From: Symsagittifera roscoffensis
Taxonomy: Eukaryota > Xenacoelomorpha > Acoela > Convolutidae
DNA length: 64,000 nucleotides
Direction: 5' to 3'
NCBI RefSeq assembly: GCF_963678635.1
Contig: NC_087068.1
Coordinates: forward strand, 53,592,213-53,656,212
Below, in pieces: positions 1 to 11,366 of this stretch. Within the stretch, counting starts at the first letter, position 1. Each line of letters starts with the position of its first letter. Made by a program: the position numbers and the translations under genes. Below the pieces are notes generated by a model. That model searched no databases, had not been told where the DNA came from, and saw only the letters and a program-made list of their open reading frames with translations.

Positions 1-227
1 GCCAAGGAAAGTTTCACGACAATGTGAACTCGATTGCTCCTGGTTTTATCATCATTCAGAACCTTTGAAAAAAAAATAAATGACAGAATACGAATAGTGA
101 TGAAAAATCTGAATAACTTTTACAAAGTTTTTTTTTCAAAATTAATGTATAGACTTTTCGGATTCAGTAAAAAATATTTTTAAAAGTATTTTCTCCAATG
201 TTTTTTTTCAAATTATATTAATTTTAC

Positions 228-454
228 CTTCCCCTGGAGTGTGTTTGCAGGCTGCTGAGCACACAATTAACATTATGTTGACAGTGCTTTTTCATGATAT
301 GATTAGTGAGTTCCTCGTTGCTATATGCATACAAATTACAATTAGAACACTTTAAAACGTCACAGTGCTTTCGATGTCTTGACGCATCTTTACGTGTGTT
401 TTCTCTTCCACATTCATGACATACAACACTTTCGTTTCTTTTCAGTGACGGCAT
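228..454 (-). CDS. Zinc-finger exon (C2H2/C2HC-like), partial gene
   Basis: This minus-strand exon reads from an ATG at 454-452 to a GT donor at 227-226 (AAG|GTAAAA), giving 75 codons plus 2 nt. It holds two zinc-binding motifs. The first is C-x2-C-x11-H-x3-C (or H-x2-H) around CHECGRENTRKDASRHRKHC. The second is C-x2-C-x12-H-x4-H starting at CSNC. A strong pyrimidine tract ending in AG sits directly before the ATG, so the ATG opens an internal exon or a trans-splice site. The open frame upstream of this ATG is hydrophobic intron-like sequence, and I did not use it. Such fingers usually bind nucleic acid or protein, but the specific role is unknown. The rest of the gene would lie to the left of the window. 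The motif call is from visible Cys/His spacing; membership in a named family is not claimed. Confidence 0.6.
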
Positions 455-1006
455 CTCAATAAGAAGAGAAAGAAAAAACGGGAGATTTAGAATGTCCCAA
501 AGTTTTAGAAAAGAAGTGTCGAATAGTCTCAAAAAAAGAATAAAAGTGAAAAAAAGTCCAAAATTCTTAACCAATTGCTTTTAACGTAAAAGAAAATCAG
601 AATGATATATTTACTATTGCCTAGAGAACATCAACCAATCAGAATTGAGTTTTGTTTTAGTATTAATGTTTGTTGAAATCAACCAATCAGAATCCAGCAT
701 TTTCTAAAATTGAACTGTTTAAAAATTTTTGAAAATTTTAATTAGTATTTGAAAAAAATATATCAAAAAACATTTAAATTTCCTCGATATACTCTACAAA
801 AAAAAAGAAAAATTCAACTTGATTTTCTCATTGATGAAATAGATGTTGACTCTTACTATTTTCATAGTTTTTTGGACGTTTTTGTTGTACAAAATAGAGT
901 TCTCCGACTAAGTAAAGTTCTCTTCAGAGAAACTTACTCAATCAAAGAGTTTACTTTTGATCCATATATTGCGTATCAAAGCTTTAAACTTACGTCTGAA
1001 CTACAC
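455..1006. other. Non-coding stretch with repeated CCAAT-containing motif
   Basis: No convincing coding frame. A motif close to CAACCAATCAGAATNNAG occurs at about 631-651 and 679-699. The same motif with one or two changes occurs inside the MITE at 39.7 kb (about 39711-39729), so this may be a degraded relative of that element rather than a promoter box. Confidence 0.4.
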
Positions 1007-1299
1007 TTGTGTATATTTTTACTTATTTGGAAAACTTAAGCACTTAAAAGGTAAATTTTTTGCTTATTGGATACGACAACTAGAACCAAAATGAACATTT
1101 TTGTGATTAGAAACGACAATGCCTAAAATGGAACTTTGTTTCCGATTGGACACGACTTTTATATAAGTATTTCATACAAGGGAGCTGAGATCTGATTGGC
1201 CACGACTACAATCCAAATAAAGAAAATCAATTCTGAATGGTTAAGCCCACACAATCGAGTTGAAGGTACCCCCACTCTTAAGTAAAAATCATTTTATTT

Positions 1300-1450
1300 T
1301 CAACTAAACTACTGTCAACTACCTCCTCTCTCAGCTTTAAATACCTTAATTTTAACTTATCTTCTGTCAGCTACCCCCTCTCTCAGCTCTAAATACCTTA
1401 ATTTCACATTATCTTCCGTCACTTACCTCCTCTATCAGCTCTTCCTTGTT
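1300..1450 (+). repeat. Minisatellite upstream of the tandem gene
   Basis: Two and a half imperfect units of about 60-65 bp built on CTACCTCCTCTCTCAGC and TAAATACCTTAATTT. They lie directly upstream of the gene start. The same block recurs in unit 2 (about 3460-3610). In unit 3 it is mostly lost with a ~300-bp deletion near 5345. Confidence 0.7.
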
Positions 1451-1510
1451 TTTACTCTTTAAAACAACTTACTACTCAAACTGATCTTCTCAGTGCAAAA
1501 CAGCAACCTT

Positions 1511-1954
1511 ATGTACTCTATAGAATTTTCGTCTGATCTAGTACAAATTCAAGTGCGAGAAACAGTCTCTGGAGTTTTTCTGTTACAAATGGGCATCCCA
1601 ATCCAAGTCTGGCATATGGTGGAAGTGACGCAAAGGGATTTCAACGAACATCATATGATGCAAGTACCCATGACAGAGAACCAACTTGGAGAAATGCAAC
1701 TGACGGAGGAAGTGGCTGAGCACGTGGGAATGAACTACCCCGAACCTCCTGACTCTAGATATGTGGCTCAACCAGTCGACGATTTCCTCTTTCCTTGTGA
1801 GGAAGCAGGATCAGCCGAAAACACTATCACAATAGATGCAGATGAGGGATTCTCGGTAACAATGACACCTCCAGCTCTACAACAACCAATACAAGCTCGT
1901 CCAGCTCTGCGTTCTATAGAGAACCTCGAGAACTCTCGACAGCTCTTTTTTTAA
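1511..1954 (+). CDS. Unrecognised 147-aa protein, intact copy of a triplicated gene
   Basis: The frame runs from ATG 1511 to TAA 1952-1954. I do not recognise the family. The protein is acidic with no obvious membrane segment. It begins MYSIEFSSDLVQIQV, has a Met/His/Gln-rich middle (HHMMQVPMTENQLGEMQL), an acidic Pro-containing part near NYPEPPDSR, and a Ser/Pro/Gln-rich tail ending SRQLFF. CTTCTCAG at 1486-1492 could be a splice acceptor, so an upstream exon is possible; the frame is open to there without an ATG. Two more copies follow downstream, both broken. The fact that this copy alone is open across all three regions broken elsewhere suggests it is, or recently was, a real gene. Function unknown. 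Confidence 0.55.
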   Translation: MYSIEFSSDLVQIQVRETVSGVFLLQMGIPIQVWHMVEVTQRDFNEHHMMQVPMTENQLGEMQLTEEVAEHVGMNYPEPPDSRYVAQPVDDFLFPCEEAGSAENTITIDADEGFSVTMTPPALQQPIQARPALRSIENLENSRQLFF

Positions 1955-3165
1955 AAGTGTTTGATATTAACTTCGTTCTTTGTAATTAACTAATTGCTTC
2001 AATTTCAGTTTATTTATGAGAAAAGATGATAGGTTTTGGATAAACCATTGAAAAACAATTAATATTTAACTTAGTGCTCCGATTTTGCACACATGTTAAG
2101 AATCTTGAAAAATTATTGCACTCATTTTAAGAAAAACACTAGAAAAATTATACATAAGTAAGAAAATACATAATAATTTTGCATCTTGTCAAAAAAACTC
2201 ACACACTTTTAGCACTTTGTAGACAAAAATGAAACACTTTTTGCATTTTATCGAAAAAAGTAAAACACTTTAAGCATCTCGTCAAAAAAATTGAAGCATA
2301 TCTTTTGATCAGAAACAATAGAAAACCAATGTATTAACATAGGGAATAGCGATGAAAGTCATCGATATAGAAGTTTTCTAGCAATAAGTCAACATGCTTT
2401 TTACATTGAAATTTTTACAATAAATTAGTTTTACATAGTTTTTGAAAAAAAACACGCATTTTACCAAAAAAAATCTTAGATTTCTTAGCATCTTGCAAAA
2501 ACTCTTGAGAGAGTTTTTGGTACACGTACTAAAAACTATCTATATTTATATGTTAAGAACTGTTCAAGCTGGAAAAAATTAAATTTGACAAAATTCTTGT
2601 AACAAATATTCAATTATCATGAGGAAAGTTAGGTAAAAAAAGTCAACCCGAGGCTCTGACATGATTCTCTACAAAGCTAAAAAGCGTCTTTTGAGTTATT
2701 TAGGTAGTAAAAGAATTCCACCTGAGAAAATGACATCATTACACTTTAAATTTTATAGAACAGTAAATTGTGTAAAATTTTTCCGCCAGAGAAATTGAGG
2801 TCATTATTTATAATTTTCTAGAATCTTCTAGTTTTGAGAATCTACAGAATAAATCCTCAAATTACATAAAAAATCACTACCCATTAAGTCCTGCTTGATT
2901 CGGTTTGGAATCAGATTTCCAGAGGTTTGCTTTGAAAAGGTCATCAACTTTGAGTTATCTTCCCAAATTTACATCAAAATCAAAAAAATTTGACAATCTA
3001 CCCAAAAATCAGCAAAATCTCCTTTTATTACATACAAAAGACTCAACCAACTTGATGAAAAAACTTCGGAAGTGCTACTTGTTCGCTATTCTTTTGTTAC
3101 TTATATTGTCAATATTTCTTATTCTTGCAGCAAACCACTTTTGATCATTTATTTTGCGATTGCTT
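1955..3165. other. AT-rich tail of tandem unit 1, no gene
   Basis: Non-coding by inspection. It contains short runs of the type ACTTTTTGCATNTTGTCAAAAAA. An open frame near 2905-3144 ends in a hydrophobic stretch, but it has no in-frame ATG until 3053. Its counterpart in unit 2 carries offsetting indels, so I do not call it a gene. Confidence 0.5.
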
Positions 3166-5290
3166 TTGTGTATATTTTTACTTATTTGGAAAACTTAAGC
3201 ACTTAAAAGGTAAATTTTTTGCTTATTGGATACGACAACTAGAACCAAAACGAACATTTTTGTGATTAGAAACGACAATGCCTAAAATCGAACTTTGTTT
3301 CCGATTGGACACGACTTTTATATAAGTATTTCATACAAAGGAGCTGAGATCTGATTGGCCACGACTACAATCCAAATAAAGAAAATCAATTCTGAATGGT
3401 TAAACCCACACAATCGAGTTGAAGGTACCCCCACTCTTAAGTAAAAATCATTTTATTTTCAACTAAACTACTGTCAACTACCTCCTCTCTCAGCTTTAAA
3501 TACCTTAATTTTAACTTATCTTCTGTCAGCTACCCCCTCTCTCAGCTCTAAATACCTTAATTTCACATTATCTTCCGTCACTTACCTCCTCTATCAGCTC
3601 TTCCTTGTTTTTACTCTTTAAAACAACTTACTACTCAAACTGATCTTCTCAGTGCAAAACAGCAACCTTATGTACTCTATAGAATTTTCGCCTGATCTAG
3701 TACAAATTCAAGTGCGAGAAACAGTCTCTGGAGTTTTTCTGTTGCAAATGGGCATCCCAATCTAAGTCTGGCATATGGTGGAAGTGACGCAAAGGGATTT
3801 CAACCAACATCATATGATGCAAGTACCCATGACAGAGAACCAACTTGGAGAAATGCAACTGACGGAGGAAGTGGCTGAGCACGTGGGAATGAACTACCCC
3901 GAACCTCCTGACTCTAGATATGTGGCTTAACCAGTCGACGATTTCCTCTTTCCTTGTGAGGAAGCAGGATCAGCCGAAAACACAATCACAATAGATGCAG
4001 ATGAGCGATTCTGGGAAACAATGACACCTCCAGCTCTACAACAACCACTACAAGCTCGTCCAGCTCTGCGTTCTATAGAGAACCTCCAGAACTCTCGACA
4101 GCTCTTTTTTTTAAAGTGTTTGATATTAACTTCGTTCTTTGTAATTAACTAATTTCTTCAATTTCATTTTATTAATGAGAAAAGATGAGAGGTTCAGAAT
4201 ATACCATTGAAAAACAATTAGAACTTAACTTAGTGCTCCGATTTCGCACACAAGTTAAGAATCTTGAATAATTTTTGCACTCATTTTAAGACAAACACTA
4301 GAGAATTTGTACACAAAAACTCACACACTTTTTTAATACTTTTAGACAAAAATGAAACACTTTTTGCATTTTATCGAAAAAAGTAAAACACTTTTAGCAT
4401 CTCGTCAAAAAAATTGAAGCATGTCCGTTGATCAGAAACAATAGAAAACCAATGTATTAACATAGGGAATAGCGATGAAAGTCATCGATATAGAAGTTTT
4501 CTAGCAATAAGTCAACATGCTTTTTACATTGAAATTTTTACAATAAATTAGTTTTACATAATTTTTGAAAAAAAACACGCATTTTACCAAAAAAACTCTT
4601 AGAATTCTTAGCATCTTGCAAAAACTCTTGAGAGAGTTTTTGGTACACATACTAAAAACTATCTTTATTTATATATTAAGAACTGTTCAAGCTGGAAAAA
4701 ATTAAATTTGACAAAATTCTTGTAACAAATTTTCAATTATCATGAGGAAAGTTATGTAAAAAAAAGTCAACCCGAGGCTCTGACATGATTCTCTACAGAG
4801 CTAAAAAGTGTCTTTTGAGTTATTTAGGTAGTAAAAGAATTCCACGTGAGAAAATGACATCATTACACTTTAAATTTTATAGAACAGTAAATTGTGTAGA
4901 ATTTTTCCGCCAGAGAAATTGAGGTCATTATTTATAATTTTCTAGAATCTTCTAGTTTTTGAGAATCTACAGAATAAATCCTCAAAATACATAAAGAATC
5001 ACTACACATTAAGTCCTGCTTGATTCAGTTTGGAATCAGATTTCCAGAGGTTTGCTTTGAAAAGGTCATCAACTTTGAGTTATCTTCCCAAATTTACATC
5101 AAAATCAAACAAATTTGACTATCTACCCAAAAATCAGCAACTTCTCCTTAGCTACATACAAAAGACTCAACCAACTTGATGAACAAAATTTCGGAAGTGC
5201 TACTTGTTCGCTATTCTTTTGTTATTTATATTGTCAATATTTCTTATTCTTGCAGCAAACAACTTTTGATCATTTATTTTGCGATTGCTT
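3166..5290 (+). repeat. Tandem unit 2 of 3 (~2.13 kb)
   Basis: Second head-to-tail copy, clearly homologous to unit 1 over its whole length with scattered substitutions and small indels. It carries the broken gene copy at about 3670-4115. Confidence 0.9.
3670..4115 (+). pseudogene. Second copy of the triplicated gene, two nonsense codons
   Basis: Aligned to the copy at 1511-1954, this frame starts at ATG 3670 but is interrupted at codon 32 (TAA 3763-3765) and codon 87 (TAA 3928-3930). Both replace CAA (Gln) by a single C-to-T change. The terminal T run is one base longer, so the original stop is also lost. Similarity to copy 1 is otherwise high, indicating recent inactivation. Two CAA-to-TAA changes could also reflect RNA-level or genetic-code effects, but the lost stop argues for a pseudogene. 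Confidence 0.8.
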
Positions 5291-6642
5291 TTGTGTATAT
5301 TTTTACTTATTTGGAAAATTTAAGCACTTAAAAGGTAAATTTTAAGGTAAAAAGGTCACCTACCTCCTCTATCAGCTCTTTCTTGTTTTTACTCTTTAAA
5401 ACAACTTACTACTCAAATTGATCTTCTCAGTGCAAAACAGCAACCTTATGTACTCTATAGAATTTTCGCCTGATCTAGTACAAATTCAAGTGCGAGAAAC
5501 AGTCTCTGGAGTTTTTCTGTTACCAATGGGCATCCCAATCCAAGTCTGGCATATGGTGGAAGTGACGCAAAGGGATTTCAACGAACATCATATGATGCAA
5601 GTACCCATGACAGAGAACCAACTTGGAGAAATGCAACTGACGGAGGAAGTGGCTGAGCACGTGGGAATGAACTACCCCGACACTCCTGACTCTAGATATG
5701 TGGCTCAACCAGTCGACGATTTCCTCTTTCCGTGGGAGGAAGCAGGATCAGCCGAAAAACGCTATCACAATAGATGAAGATGAGGGATTCTCGGAAACAA
5801 TGACACCTCCAGCTCTACAACAACCACTACAAGCTCGTCCAGCTCTGCGTTCTATCCAGAACTCTCGACAGCTCTTTTATTGAAAGTGTTTGATATTAAC
5901 TTCGTTCTTTGTAAATAACTAATTTCTTCAATTTCATTTTATTTATGAGAAAAGATGAGAGGTTGAAAAACAATTAGAATTTTACTTAGTGCTCCGATTT
6001 CGCACACAATTTAAAAATCTTGAATAATTTTTGCACTCTTTTTAAGACAAACACCAGAGAATTTGTACACAAGTAAGAAAATACATAATGTTTTTGCATC
6101 TTGTCAAAAAAACTCACACACTTTTTTAATACTTTGTAGACAAAAATGAAACACTTTTTGCATTTGATCGAAAAAAGTTAAACACTTTTAGCATCTCTTC
6201 AAAAAAATTGAAGCATGTCTGTTGATCAGAAACAATAGAAAACCAATGTATTAACATAGGGAATAGCGATGAAAGTCATCGATATAGAAGTTTTCTAGCA
6301 ATAAGTCAACATGCTTTTTACATTGAAATTTTTACAATAAACTTAGTTTTACATAATTTTTGAAAAAAAAAGAAAAACACGCATTTTACCAAAAAACTCT
6401 TAAATTTCTTAGCATCTTGCAAAAATTCTTAAGAGAGTTTTTGGTACACGTACTAAAATCTATCTATATTTATATGTTAAGAACTGTTCAAGCTAGAAAA
6501 AATTAAATTTGACAAAACTCTTGTAACAAATATTCAATTATCATGAGGAAAGTTATGTAAAAAAAGTCAACCCGAGGCTCTGACATGATTTTCTACAGAG
6601 CTAAGAAAATGTCTTTTGTGTTATTTAGATAGTAAACGAATT
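5291..6642 (+). repeat. Tandem unit 3 of 3, truncated
   Basis: Third copy. It lost about 300 bp between the left edge and the gene (junction near 5345-5356) and ends near 6642, where homology to units 1 and 2 stops. Confidence 0.85.
5448..5883 (+). pseudogene. Third copy of the triplicated gene, frameshifted
   Basis: The frame starts at ATG 5448. It is parallel to copy 1 up to an A run at 5755-5759 (five A instead of four), after which it ends early at 5777. The C-terminal part continues in the next frame to TGA 5881-5883, so one single-base insertion explains the break. It could be a homopolymer sequencing error. Confidence 0.75.
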
Positions 6643-7016
6643 CATCTTTTTTAAAAAAAAACCTTTCAAAGTTATTTTCAGTACAACACAAAATTCTACA
6701 AAACCCTTAAGAAACAATTAAAGTCAACCAAGTTTTGCAAAATTTTTGAATAAATTCAGTTTCTTTATGAACAATTCAGCAAAATCTACAGCTGAAAAAT
6801 TATATTTCAATTGATTTGAAAATCTCCTACAGTTTAATTCATTTTGTCAACCTGAGAAGAATTATTAAAAGAAACGGAAATCTATCTCAAACTTTGAAAC
6901 CAATCATAATTGAACGGGTGAGTTACTGCATCCAGTTTGAAATTGGCACCAAAACTGTCAAGATTCTTAAATTTAATAAAATCTCACAGTGAGCAAATTA
7001 TCATATTTATTTCAGA

Positions 7017-7426
7017 ATGGAGAGAACTCGAGAGTAAAAAAATTGGAGAATTTAGAAAAGAATTTTCAATGTCTAAGTCACTTTCGAGAACAAAGTACGG
7101 GTTTTTATATGATTCAAATGAAAATTATTCTGATGAATTTGTGGATTTGAGATACGGAAATATATTTCCCTTGCTTACAAGTGAACATTTATTACAAATG
7201 ACTTTTTTTGAAACAAATGTTTGAATTTGACATCTTCTACAGAGATTCGAAGAATTGTTTCAGTCCTTTAAGAATTTACCTAGATGATTGGGGGAAAACT
7301 AAAACAATTTGTGATACAAGGTACAAGAAAAAAAAATTGAAGGTTCAACAGGGTAACTTAGCTCTGTTTAGAAGAAAACATGGTGTGGCACATGAAGAAT
7401 TAAGTGACTACGAACTCGAAAATTAG
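7017..7426 (+). pseudogene. Unrecognised terminal exon with a frame break in a T7 run
   Basis: A clean acceptor (TATTTATTTCAG at 7005-7016) precedes an open frame with protein-like composition (ISEWRELESKKIGEFRK..., then FVDLRYGNIFPLLTSEHLLQ) that stops at TGA 7222-7224. A second frame, one base off, carries on directly (FEFDIFYRDSK..., DYELEN) to TAA 7424-7426. The two meet at the T7 run 7203-7209; one T fewer would join them into a single exon of about 135 codons. It is therefore a mildly broken exon or a sequencing error. I do not recognise the protein. No upstream exon was identified. Confidence 0.45.
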
Positions 7427-7429
7427 CTC

Positions 7430-8235
7430 AACTTTTGTCTTTTTACACATTTTTTTAAGTTTCCTATTTAATTGTAAATTGGTTTTTCTTTTCATTTGAA
7501 TTAAGTCTTTATGAACCAAGCTTAGTTTTTAAAGACTTATCAGGGCAAACTAATAAGAAAACTTTGTAAGACAGTTGATTAAATTATCACAAAGCTTACA
7601 TAATCACTATTCACAGAACCATGACAATCAATAACCTTCACTAAATCAGGTTCATATTTCGAATTTTGAACTTTTCGAATTCTGTTCAGAAACGCTGAAA
7701 CATGAGGTTGTGTGGTAGCAAGTTTTGATTAGAACTTAAACAAAGTCTCTTGTATTTTTTCCGAATCAGTCGTTTCTTTGCAATACTAGGCATCTTTTCA
7801 GCTCCTTTTCATCGTAAGTTATGTTGAACTGCTCAATTAAGCTGATTGAATACTTTTCTGCTTGATGTAACAATACTTGAATGGAATCTGTGTTTGAACA
7901 AAGTGTAAAGACAGTCAACTTCCTGATATATATAATTATATTTATCTAATCTCTGCAAAATATGGTTAAAAGTGTTCCTATTAAAACCAAATGGAACCTA
8001 CAATTCTTTATAGAACATAAAAAAATGTGGGTAGACACACAATAATTTTGGATTACTATGTAATTTTTGTACAACTCGTTGGAAACAGAAAAAAATAGCA
8101 ATTTTTTACTGTAATTTGAAAAAAAAGCGGGGATGAGCTTGAGACATAGCAGCTGCCATTGGGAAAAATGATTTTCGCATGAATTGGTACTTTTAAAAAG
8201 AAGAAGTAACGCCTACACTTCTTCCGTCTAAGGAA
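7430..8235. other. No gene seen
   Basis: AT-rich sequence with stops in all frames. No repeat family was recognised here. Confidence 0.4.
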
Positions 8236-8239
8236 AACT

Positions 8240-8280
8240 CATATAAAACCTTCCATATTTGGTACTACTTCCATATATGG
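8240..8280 (+). promoter_or_regulatory. TATA-like box and two perfect CArG boxes
   Basis: CCATATTTGG (8253-8262) and CCATATATGG (8271-8280) both match CC(A/T)6GG exactly and start 18 bp apart. ATATAAAA lies just upstream at 8241-8248. CArG boxes bind serum response factor/MADS-box proteins in animals. They sit about 150-200 bp upstream of the interrupted reading frame at 8433-8918. Chance occurrence in AT-rich DNA is possible. Confidence 0.35.
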
Positions 8281-8432
8281 AAATCGCGATGACTCATATT
8301 GTTTACTTCCATTTTCATTTAATCTCAAAAGCATTTCTTTCATTTCTCCTCCTCATCTTATCAGTTTTTTCTTCAAAAACGAACTCAAAAAAAGACAATA
8401 GTCCCGATTATATCGATTTCTCAAAAAATTAA

Positions 8433-8918
8433 ACAAGAATTAGGAGATTCGTTTGGTTACAAAAATCCTACAAAGTAAAAAAATTTTTTGAACCGTTCTT
8501 TCAACTATTAAAAATTAATGATTTGGGACAACTTGAAAAGTCTCAACAAGTGTATTTTAGTGAAAAAGAAGAAGAAGCAATATCGGCACTCCGGAATACC
8601 GTTATTCACGATGCTGAAAACCTTGGACTCGTACCTACAAATGAAGCCACATCTGGCAAAGAATCAACTATGCATCAGTAGCACGACATCTGTAATAGAG
8701 TATATGAAATATCAACATATGACATGAGGAGTGTGTGTGTCACAATCAGGAAGTACAGTGTGAACAAGCCAACCTACTTTCAGATTCTACTCTTCACTGC
8801 AAAAGAGAATGAAGCAGTGAAGCAAGTTGCCTATGTCAATTATACTTTGAACGAAATCAAAGAACTGTTCCAAATTTTGAGAGACTTTATGTTTGTTGAT
8901 AATTGTAAACCTCAGTAA
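8433..8918 (+). pseudogene. ~160-codon frame with one internal TAG, unrecognised
   Basis: One frame is open from 8433 to TAA 8916-8918 except for a single TAG at 8679-8681. Both halves are protein-like: the left half contains DLGQLEKSQQVYFSEKEEEA and NLGLVPTNEATSGKEST, and the right half NKPTYFQILLFTAKENEAV and NYTLNEIKELFQILRDF. There is no in-frame ATG before 8670, so the left end is an exon border (AG at 8441-8442 is one candidate), a non-AUG start, or decay. Base composition is less AT-biased than its surroundings. The stop has CAG before it and CAC after it. The simplest reading is a young pseudogene or exon; stop readthrough is an alternative. Family not recognised. Confidence 0.45.
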
Positions 8919-9407
8919 GGCTTTGTGATTTTTTGTATAATTCTTATTTGATATATTATTGGCACAAAACTTTTTTTTCTACTTGAGTGTACATTTAGAG
9001 CTAGGATATTTGAGGAAAAGTCAGAGAAAACATGCAATTTAATCAAAATTGACATAAAGCACTAACCAATTATCAAATGAGTTTCCAGTATTGGTTTAAG
9101 AAATTACAGATTGACTGAGTTTCCAATGAGTTTCCAGTATTAGTTTAAGAAATTACAGATTGAAATTACAGATTTAATTACTGCTTTTATCAAAGTTTAG
9201 GTAAACTTTGTCTTATTTGATCAAAATTACAAACAAGAATGTATATTTAGTTGAAAACATTACATTATTTTTCGATTTTCTGAATTTCATTGGTTGTTTT
9301 CAATTGCCTTAGTTTTAGGTTTTGATTAGCTACATGAATTTCTGAAAAACTAATTAGACTCTAAATAAAGTAAATACGTTTTATGGTGATTGCTAATATA
9401 AAGTAGA

Positions 9408-11366
9408 ATTATATCTTGAGAAAAAATCCAACATAAAAGTGTAATGTTTAGAAAAATTTTTATCAAATGATATATTAGGTAAATTTATACAAAAACTCAG
9501 ATATTTTGAGCATTTCGTTTTGTGAACCACTTCCGACTTCTTTTGGAAGATGATACATGAAGCATAAATCGAAAATTTGCTTTAAGGATCTACACTTCAT
9601 TATTTCGAAAATTTGCTTTAAGGATCTACACTTCAAAAAATTGATGTAGAAAGATTTTTAGAGAAAATAATACGGAGATTGTTGAAATCTTCTAAGCAAA
9701 CTGATACTATGGCAGAACCAGCTGTTGGATTTCTTAATTACGTGAAATAAAATTTCAATGAAGCATACATGAAGCATAAATCGAATATTTGCTTTAAAGA
9801 AATACACTTCATTATTTTGGATAAAAAACAAAAAAAGTTTGATATTCAGAGAAAACAATATGGAGCTGGCTAAAACTTTCTAAACAAACTGATCCCTTGG
9901 CAGAACCAGTTGTTGGAGCTCTTAATTATGTGAACTTTAACATCAAAACTTTCAATTAGTAAAGATTTTGTTCTGATTAGCTTCATTTTTTTCAAATTAG
10001 AAAATTACGTAGAACTATAGTTTTTTGCTTAATAAATTTGGCAAAATTATTTACTTGGTACAGTTTGCACCCTGATTTCCTTTTTTAATTGATTTCTCTA
10101 GAAAACGTTCTTTTTGAAACTTTTAGATGTTGCAGAAGTTAGGTACTAGACCTATTTGCGTTTTTCCGTAGGTCTTCAGATTAAAAACAATCAAGCTGCT
10201 CTGAAAACTCAACGTAAAAAAAACGACTTTATATTCTCAATTTTTACACGTACTCTTAAATGCTTTAACTAGCACCGAGTATTTCTCACTGAGGCTTCTT
10301 TGAGAAAACTTCTGACACAAATCAAGAATTAAAAAGGATTTATTAACTTTTTTGCAATAAAAAGATAGTTAATGGTCCCAGAAGTTGTACTTTTGTTTAA
10401 ACAGTTTATTTTTATAACTAAACAAGGGAACCTAAAGGAGAACATGCAAAAATTACAAAATATTCATCAGGCGTTATCAGTTCGAATTTTATTTCTAACA
10501 GCAAAATTGTTCGTTCAATTGATACCATTTTCCTCCTAAATTGCCCTGTTCTGACTAAATTTTCTTGAAAAGCGAGTTCAATAGCGAACACATATATAAA
10601 AAAGCAGAAAGCAAGAATAACCTTAGAACACAAAAAATGTCTGCGGAAAAATCAGGAAAATTATGTTATAGAAGCAACAGAGAGATAATCATTGGTTTTG
10701 AAGACTTTGTTGAATTTCATCCAATCTAATATAATTATTAAGAAAAATTTAGCCCCTTTTAGTCAATTTTAGCAGTAAAATGCTCATTTTTTAACAATGA
10801 TCCAAAACTTGTTATTTTTACGAACCTGAAATGTTTCTCAGAATATGTAATTTTTGTACAAGTTTGGGTTAATCTTTTAGAAAAAACTGAGGAAGAGTTG
10901 GATCATGTAGTTTGTATAGAAATTCAAATGAAAATTGCTCCTATTAATCAATTGAACTGAGATTTTTTCTTGAACTCTCCTTAAACTGAACAAAAAACCA
11001 GGTAATTACACAGAAGAAAGGTTAAAAATGGAAAAGTTTGGATAAATTTGACTATTTTTTACTTTCTCGACAAGAACGATTAATTACACTATTTTCCCGA
11101 GAAATCGGAAGTTCCAATATTGATTCACCTAATATGAGCTTTATATGTTCAGAGCATTATATAAAGCAATTTTTGGCTCAAATTAGTGTAAACTTTATCG
11201 TTCTTCAATATTTTGAGAGGAAATTCCAAGTAAAGTTTAGTTCAAATCAAATTAAGTTGGAAGATAGTAGATGAAGCAGAAACTGAAAAAAATACTTATT
11301 TGAGATAGAAACTCAATATAATTCAGTAGGAATTTTGAGATAATTTTAATAAAAATAAGCTTTTAA
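9408..11366 (+). repeat. Tandem array copy R1 (long form)
   Basis: First of four copies beginning ATTATATCTTGAGAAAAAAT. Its right part (about 10640-11226) is shared only with R4. No coding frame is conserved across copies. Confidence 0.8.

Larger units (their letters stand above)
1007..3165 (+). repeat. Tandem unit 1 of 3 (~2.16 kb)
   Basis: First copy of a segment repeated head-to-tail. The shared left edge begins TTGTGTATATTTTTACTT at 1007, 3166 and 5291. It contains an upstream pyrimidine-rich minisatellite, one gene copy and a long AT-rich tail. This copy holds the only intact gene. Confidence 0.9.

Noticed and set aside
749-1039. 96-codon open frame starting without ATG
   Set aside because: Its right end runs into the shared edge of tandem unit 1, it is not repeated in units 2 and 3, and it has no ATG or splice context.
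1583-1771. Antisense frames repeated opposite the triplicated gene
   Set aside because: They are the reverse strand of a coding region and are conserved only because the gene is.
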